Source of the DNA: an uncultured Caulobacterales bacterium
GTDB taxonomy: Bacteria; Pseudomonadota; Alphaproteobacteria; Caulobacterales; Maricaulaceae
Reading direction: 5' to 3'
Assembly: GCA_938009235.1 (NCBI GenBank)
Contig: CALLIK010000007.1
Location: 186,001 to 250,000, forward strand
Length of the DNA: 64,000 nucleotides
Each line of letters starts with the position of its first letter. Within the stretch, counting starts at the first letter, position 1. A program made the translations under genes and the position numbers. Shown piece by piece: positions 60,662 to 64,000 of the stretch. The notes below the pieces were generated by a model. It was not told the origin of the DNA. It did no database searches and saw only the letters and a list, made by a program, of their open reading frames with translations.

Positions 60662-60964
60662 ATGAGTGTGGAAAATAGCACATTTTTTGATAAATACGGA
60701 AAATACATGATGGGGGCATTGTTGCTATACTTTGCCTATGGTTTCTACCTTACAGAAATACGAACAGACCCAGAAGTAAGAGAGAAGCGCCTCAATGAGT
60801 TGCGTAATTTAGAATACTCGCCCTCAATAGATTATGGTTGGGAATTAGGTGAAACCATGTACTATGAGGAGGGCGAAAATAATTGCTTCTATTATTATTC
60901 TGGGGATGTGGAAACAGGATGCAATGGTGGGTACGAGTTTGCCAGCGGGCATGACTCTAAATAA
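60662..60964 (+). CDS. Small membrane-anchored hypothetical protein, 100 aa
   Basis: The ATG at 60662 (MSVENSTFFDKYGKYM) is taken, with AGAAGG upstream; a TTG at 60653 would add three residues. One hydrophobic segment (about residues 17-30, MMGALLLYFAYGFYL) anchors the N-terminus. The remainder is acidic and Tyr-rich with two cysteines (NNCFYYYS, ETGCNGG) that could pair in the periplasm. No family recognised. It lies between the IS element and the DegT-type aminotransferase. Confidence 0.6.
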   Translation: MSVENSTFFDKYGKYMMGALLLYFAYGFYLTEIRTDPEVREKRLNELRNLEYSPSIDYGWELGETMYYEEGENNCFYYYSGDVETGCNGGYEFASGHDSK

Positions 60965-61104
60965 TTTCATTATTGCAGCTCAATCTTCATGACAAACTGC
61001 ACAGAGACGAGGATGCGTATAGCGTCGCGTTGTGATCCTGCATATATAGTGAGCATCGGCAGTCCGCGCCTTGCGCCCCACACCACAGAGTCTAAAGCTA
61101 AAAC

Positions 61105-62217
61105 ATGCAGTTCATTGACCTCCATACGCAACAAGCGCGGCTCAAGACTGAAATCGACGCTGGCATTGCCGCTGTTTTAAAAAGCGGTCAGTATATTTTA
61201 GGCCCGCAAGTCACAGAATTTGAAGGTAAATTAGCGCAATTTGCTGACGCTAAACATGCCGTCAGCTGCGCAAATGGAACGGACGCAATCCTCCTGCCAT
61301 TAATGGCGTGGGGCATTGGGCCGGGCGACGCGGTTTTCTGTCCGTCCTTTACCTATTGCGCGACAGCCGAAGTTATCGCCCTTGTTGGCGCAACCCCTGT
61401 TTTTGTCGACGTTGAGCGCGGCACATATAATATGTGCGCGGAGAGCCTGAAGACGGCGATTTCCGACATCAAAGCGGACGGCACGCTTACCCCGAAAGCG
61501 GTCATTGTTGTCGACCTCTTTGGTCAATGCGCGAATTACGACGCGCTCTCCCCTGTCATCAGAGACGCAGGCTTGAAGTTCATTTCAGACGCCGCGCAAG
61601 GCTTTGGCTCTACACTCAACGGGAAACATCCCTTGGCGTGGGCCGATGTTGAAACGACTAGCTTTTTCCCCGCGAAACCGCTCGGCGCATATGGCGACGG
61701 CGGCGCAACGCTGACGAATGATGACTGGCTTGATGACGCGGTGCGGTCACTTCGGATGCACGGCAAAGGCATCGACAAATATGACAATATTCGCATTGGG
61801 TTGAACTCACGGCTCGACACGATGCAGGCCGCTATTCTCCTGCCCAAGCTCAGTATCTTTGCCGATGAAATTGAAACCCGTAACACCATCGCTGCGCGTT
61901 ATTCAGACGGCTTGAAAAGCAACACGGTTCGTACGCCAGAGGTTCTGAACGGCGTAATCTCGACGTGGGCGCAATATACGATTGAGGTCGCGGACCCGAC
62001 AGCTCTGGCGGACGCCCTAAAAGCGCAGGGTATCCCGACAGCTCGGTATTATCCGACACCCATCCACATGCAGACGGCCTATATGGATTATCCAATTTGC
62101 TCCGACGGATTGCCGAATACGATGGCCTGCAAAGAGCGCGTTATTAGCCTGCCGATGCACGCCTATCTTGGCGCGGACGATCAAACCCGCATTATAGAGA
62201 GCATAAAAGCCCTCTGA
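61105..62217 (+). CDS. DegT/DnrJ/EryC1/StrS-family sugar aminotransferase
   Basis: 370 residues, PLP-dependent. MQFIDLHTQQARLKTEID, GPQVTEFEGKLAQF and CANGTDAILLPLMAWGIGPGD (given in part) are typical, and SFFPAKPLGAYGDGG contains the PLP-binding Lys. RIGLNSRLDTMQAAIL and the C-terminal SLPMHAYL follow. The sequence is close in style to WbpE-like enzymes that aminate UDP-3-keto sugars for O-antigen, so a role in surface polysaccharide is likely. No cognate dehydrogenase or acetyltransferase is adjacent. No terminator is seen before the cysD promoter. Confidence 0.9.
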   Translation: MQFIDLHTQQARLKTEIDAGIAAVLKSGQYILGPQVTEFEGKLAQFADAKHAVSCANGTDAILLPLMAWGIGPGDAVFCPSFTYCATAEVIALVGATPVFVDVERGTYNMCAESLKTAISDIKADGTLTPKAVIVVDLFGQCANYDALSPVIRDAGLKFISDAAQGFGSTLNGKHPLAWADVETTSFFPAKPLGAYGDGGATLTNDDWLDDAVRSLRMHGKGIDKYDNIRIGLNSRLDTMQAAILLPKLSIFADEIETRNTIAARYSDGLKSNTVRTPEVLNGVISTWAQYTIEVADPTALADALKAQGIPTARYYPTPIHMQTAYMDYPICSDGLPNTMACKERVISLPMHAYLGADDQTRIIESIKAL

Positions 62218-62228
62218 ATTTCAGCCTT

Positions 62229-62244
62229 GTGGGATACATCCCAC
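62229..62244 (+). promoter_or_regulatory. Operator 1 of cysDN: 16-bp palindrome
   Basis: GTGGGATACATCCCAC, seven-base arms around AC, just upstream of the -35 element and identical to the second copy at 62285-62300. The centre-to-centre distance is 56 bases. Confidence 0.72.
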
Positions 62245-62250
62245 GATCCA

Positions 62251-62279
62251 TTGACATTTGCACATCCAGACCATAAATA
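62251..62279 (+). promoter_or_regulatory. Sigma-70 promoter of cysDN
   Basis: TTGACA (62251-62256), 17-base spacer, TAAATA (62274-62279): a near-consensus promoter. The start of transcription falls inside operator 2. The promoter lies between two identical palindromes, a layout expected of tight repression. Confidence 0.78.
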
Positions 62280-62284
62280 GCGGC

Positions 62285-62300
62285 GTGGGATACATCCCAC
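62285..62300 (+). promoter_or_regulatory. Operator 2 of cysDN: 16-bp palindrome
   Basis: Second identical GTGGGATACATCCCAC, overlapping the predicted transcription start and ending 20 bases before the cysD ATG. Binding here would block initiation. Confidence 0.72.
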
Positions 62301-62319
62301 ACCGCAGATAAGGTCTATG

Positions 62320-63426
62320 ATGAGCCTGATTGATACATTTCTATCTCGTGTAGACGCGTTGTCCGAACGTTCTGGGCAATCCGTATCAACCTTATCGCGC
62401 AAACTTTTCAATGATGGAAAAGGTATAACTCGCCTACGCCAAGGCGGACAAATGACCATCAAGACAATGGATGCAGCTATGAGTAAATTGGAAGATTTAG
62501 AATCCAAAGCCGAAGGCAAAGACGCCATGCGTATGACGCATTTGGATCGACTAGAAGCCGAGAGTATTCACATCATGCGCGAAGTCGCAAGTCAGTGTGA
62601 AAACCCAGTGATGCTTTATTCTGTCGGTAAAGACAGTTCAGTCATGCTGCACTTAGCAGAGAAAGCCTTCTATCCCTCACCGCCGCCGTTTCCATTACTA
62701 CACGTTGATACAATGTGGAAATTTAAAGAGATGATCGAATTTCGCGACAGGCGCGCGAAAGAAGTCGGCATGGAACTCCACGTCCACATCAATCCAGACG
62801 GCATTGCGCAAGACATGAACCCGTTCACCTATGGCTCTGCTGTCCATACAGATGTCATGAAGACGCAAGGCCTCAAGCAAGCCCTCGACAAATACGGCTT
62901 CGATGCCGCCTTTGGCGGCGCACGTCGCGACGAAGAAAAATCTCGCGCCAAAGAACGCATTTTCTCATTCCGTAACGAAAGCCATCGTTGGGACGCGAAA
63001 AACCAGCGCCCAGAGCTTTGGGACATTTACAACGCACGCGTCCACAAAGGCGAAAGCATGCGGGTCTTCCCAATTTCAAACTGGACCGAGCTTGATATCT
63101 GGCAATATATCGAACGTGAGAAAATCCAAATTCCAGATCTTTATCTTTCCAAAAAACGTCCTGTCGTCAAAAAAGACGGCGTCTATTTCTTGGTGGATGA
63201 TGACCGTATGCCTATTGGTCCAGATGAAGTCATCGAAGAAAAAATGGTCCGTTTCCGGACACTTGGTTGTTACCCGCTAACAGGCGCAGTTGAATCCGAA
63301 GCCGACACATTGCCTGACGTTATTCAGGAAATGCTGCTAACCACCACATCCGAACGCCAAGGCCGCGTTATCGATTCCGATGCGGGCGCGTCAATGGAAC
63401 AGAAAAAAGAAGAGGGTTACTTCTAA
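62320..63426 (+). CDS. cysD: Sulfate adenylyltransferase subunit 2 fused to an N-terminal HTH-like domain
   Basis: 368 residues. Residues 75-368 are a standard Cys[19 protein letters not shown]-loop [37 protein letters not shown] and the C-terminal [19 protein letters not shown]. The first 70 residues ([20 protein letters not shown], then [20 protein letters not shown]) are not part of CysD and resemble small helix-turn-helix DNA-binding proteins. The frame is continuous. ATGs at 62527 and 62533 could start a normal CysD, with only weak AAGG upstream. With paired operators at the promoter, an autoregulatory enzyme is plausible. AAGG precedes the ATG at 62320; an ATG at 62317 is alternative. 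Confidence 0.88.
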   Translation: MSLIDTFLSRVDALSERSGQSVSTLSRKLFNDGKGITRLRQGGQMTIKTMDAAMSKLEDLESKAEGKDAMRMTHLDRLEAESIHIMREVASQCENPVMLYSVGKDSSVMLHLAEKAFYPSPPPFPLLHVDTMWKFKEMIEFRDRRAKEVGMELHVHINPDGIAQDMNPFTYGSAVHTDVMKTQGLKQALDKYGFDAAFGGARRDEEKSRAKERIFSFRNESHRWDAKNQRPELWDIYNARVHKGESMRVFPISNWTELDIWQYIEREKIQIPDLYLSKKRPVVKKDGVYFLVDDDRMPIGPDEVIEEKMVRFRTLGCYPLTGAVESEADTLPDVIQEMLLTTTSERQGRVIDSDAGASMEQKKEEGYF

Positions 63427-64000
63427 TGGCTCATCTTGATGATCTCATTGCAAAAGACATTCACGCCTATTTGCGTGCGCAAGAAAATAAGTCTTACCTT
63501 CGTTTCATTACCTGCGGTTCCGTTGATGACGGCAAATCTACGCTCATTGGACGCCTGCTGTATGATTCAAAACTGATCTATGAAGATCAACTCGCGAGTA
63601 TAGAAAAAGATAGTAAGAAGTCGGGCACACAAGGCGATAAAATCGATCTTGCCCTCCTCGTGGATGGCCTTGCCGCAGAACGCGAACAAGGCATCACAAT
63701 CGACGTGGCGTACCGTTTCTTCTCGACCGACAAACGAAAGTTCATTGTCGCAGATACACCGGGTCATGTTCAATATACACGAAACATGGCGACGGGCGCA
63801 TCAACGGCTGATGTTGCCGTCTTGCTCATTGACGCTCGTTATGGCGTTCAGGAACAAACCCGCCGCCATGCTTTCATCGCATCTATCGTCGGCATCAAAC
63901 ATGTTGTCGTTGCCGTAAACAAAATGGACATCGTCGATTTTGATCAATCCGTTTACAATGCGATTGACGTTGAATTCCGCGAGTTTGCGAAAGACTTAGG
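63426..64000 (+). CDS. cysN: Sulfate adenylyltransferase subunit 1, 3' part outside the window
   Basis: Begins at the ATG sharing one base with the cysD stop and runs open to the window end (191 complete codons). GTPase motifs: G1 [17 protein letters not shown], the G2 region [12 protein letters not shown]3 [12 protein letters not shown] and G4 NKMD. CysN couples GTP hydrolysis to APS formation by CysD. Whether a CysC (APS kinase) domain is fused at the C-terminus cannot be seen. Confidence 0.95.
   Translation, partial: MAHLDDLIAKDIHAYLRAQENKSYLRFITCGSVDDGKSTLIGRLLYDSKLIYEDQLASIEKDSKKSGTQGDKIDLALLVDGLAAEREQGITIDVAYRFFSTDKRKFIVADTPGHVQYTRNMATGASTADVAVLLIDARYGVQEQTRRHAFIASIVGIKHVVVAVNKMDIVDFDQSVYNAIDVEFREFAKDL

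Noticed and set aside
60989-61180. 63-codon frame before the DegT aminotransferase
   Set aside because: Overlaps the start of the aminotransferase in another frame and has no ribosome-binding site or family character.

Overview
The window looks like chromosomal DNA of an alphaproteobacterium, most likely a marine Caulobacterales/Maricaulales-type (Hyphomonadaceae-like) organism. This rests on small alphaproteobacterial marker families (a TIGR02300-type acidic zinc-ribbon protein, a DUF1674/SDHAF4-like protein, a DUF4164-like coiled coil next to zapA), on gap-pgk-class I fba and rpe-heparinase-purH gene orders, and on base composition of roughly one half G+C judged by eye. The genus is inference.

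Layout. 0-4 kb: end of a secreted-protein gene, a small membrane protein, then aroK-aroB-CNNM/CBS with overlapping ends and a convergent LRAT-fold protein. 4.3-14.1 kb, mostly minus strand: a LysR regulator, then rsmB, a repeat-rich secreted protein, and rpe, heparinase II/III, a CapD-type epimerase/dehydratase and purH. 14.4-16.6 kb: a DUF1674 protein and two more low-complexity secreted proteins. 16.6-20.9 kb: pyrF and an SDR, then lipoprotein-LemA-DUF2207. 20.9-26.5 kb, minus strand: a hybrid histidine kinase, a previously unmarked 22-codon double-glycine peptide gene, a peptidase-containing ABC exporter and a 68-residue stub of its membrane fusion protein. 26.6-28.2 kb: an accessory-looking gene interrupted by one in-frame TGA, then one copy of a dispersed repeat of about 0.4 kb. 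28.3-37.7 kb: DegP-like protease, cmk, aroA, TIGR02300, tRNA-Ala(GGC), kdsA, purU and a YhaN/YhaO-like (SbcC/SbcD-like) pair. A second, inverted copy of the repeat follows at 38.2-38.6 kb, so the two copies bracket the block. 38.7-46.1 kb: DedA, EamA, PH/SHOCT, YccF, yebC, a YmdB-type phosphodiesterase, 5-formyl-THF cyclo-ligase and small secreted proteins.

46.5-62.2 kb is rich in sugar-nucleotide and central carbon genes: GDP-fucose synthase, phosphomannomutase, galU, zapA with its coiled-coil partner, gap-pgk-fba, glmM/glmS and a DegT-type aminotransferase. With kdsA, CapD and heparinase elsewhere, the window supplies many precursors for surface polysaccharide. At 57,977-60,531 there is a complete 2,555-bp IS1595-type element with three passenger genes, near-perfect 24-bp terminal inverted repeats and a perfect 8-bp target duplication. 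It has split a 33-codon small membrane-protein gene that can be reconstructed exactly. The window ends in cysD-cysN; this cysD carries an N-terminal helix-turn-helix-like domain and its promoter lies between two identical 16-bp palindromes.

The most unusual locus is 20.9-26.5 kb: a tiny GG-leader peptide whose predicted mature product is only six or seven residues, an intact C39-peptidase exporter, a truncated adaptor and a sensor kinase, all on one strand. It could be a miniature peptide export-and-sensing system. The parts are visible in the sequence; the functional link is inference.
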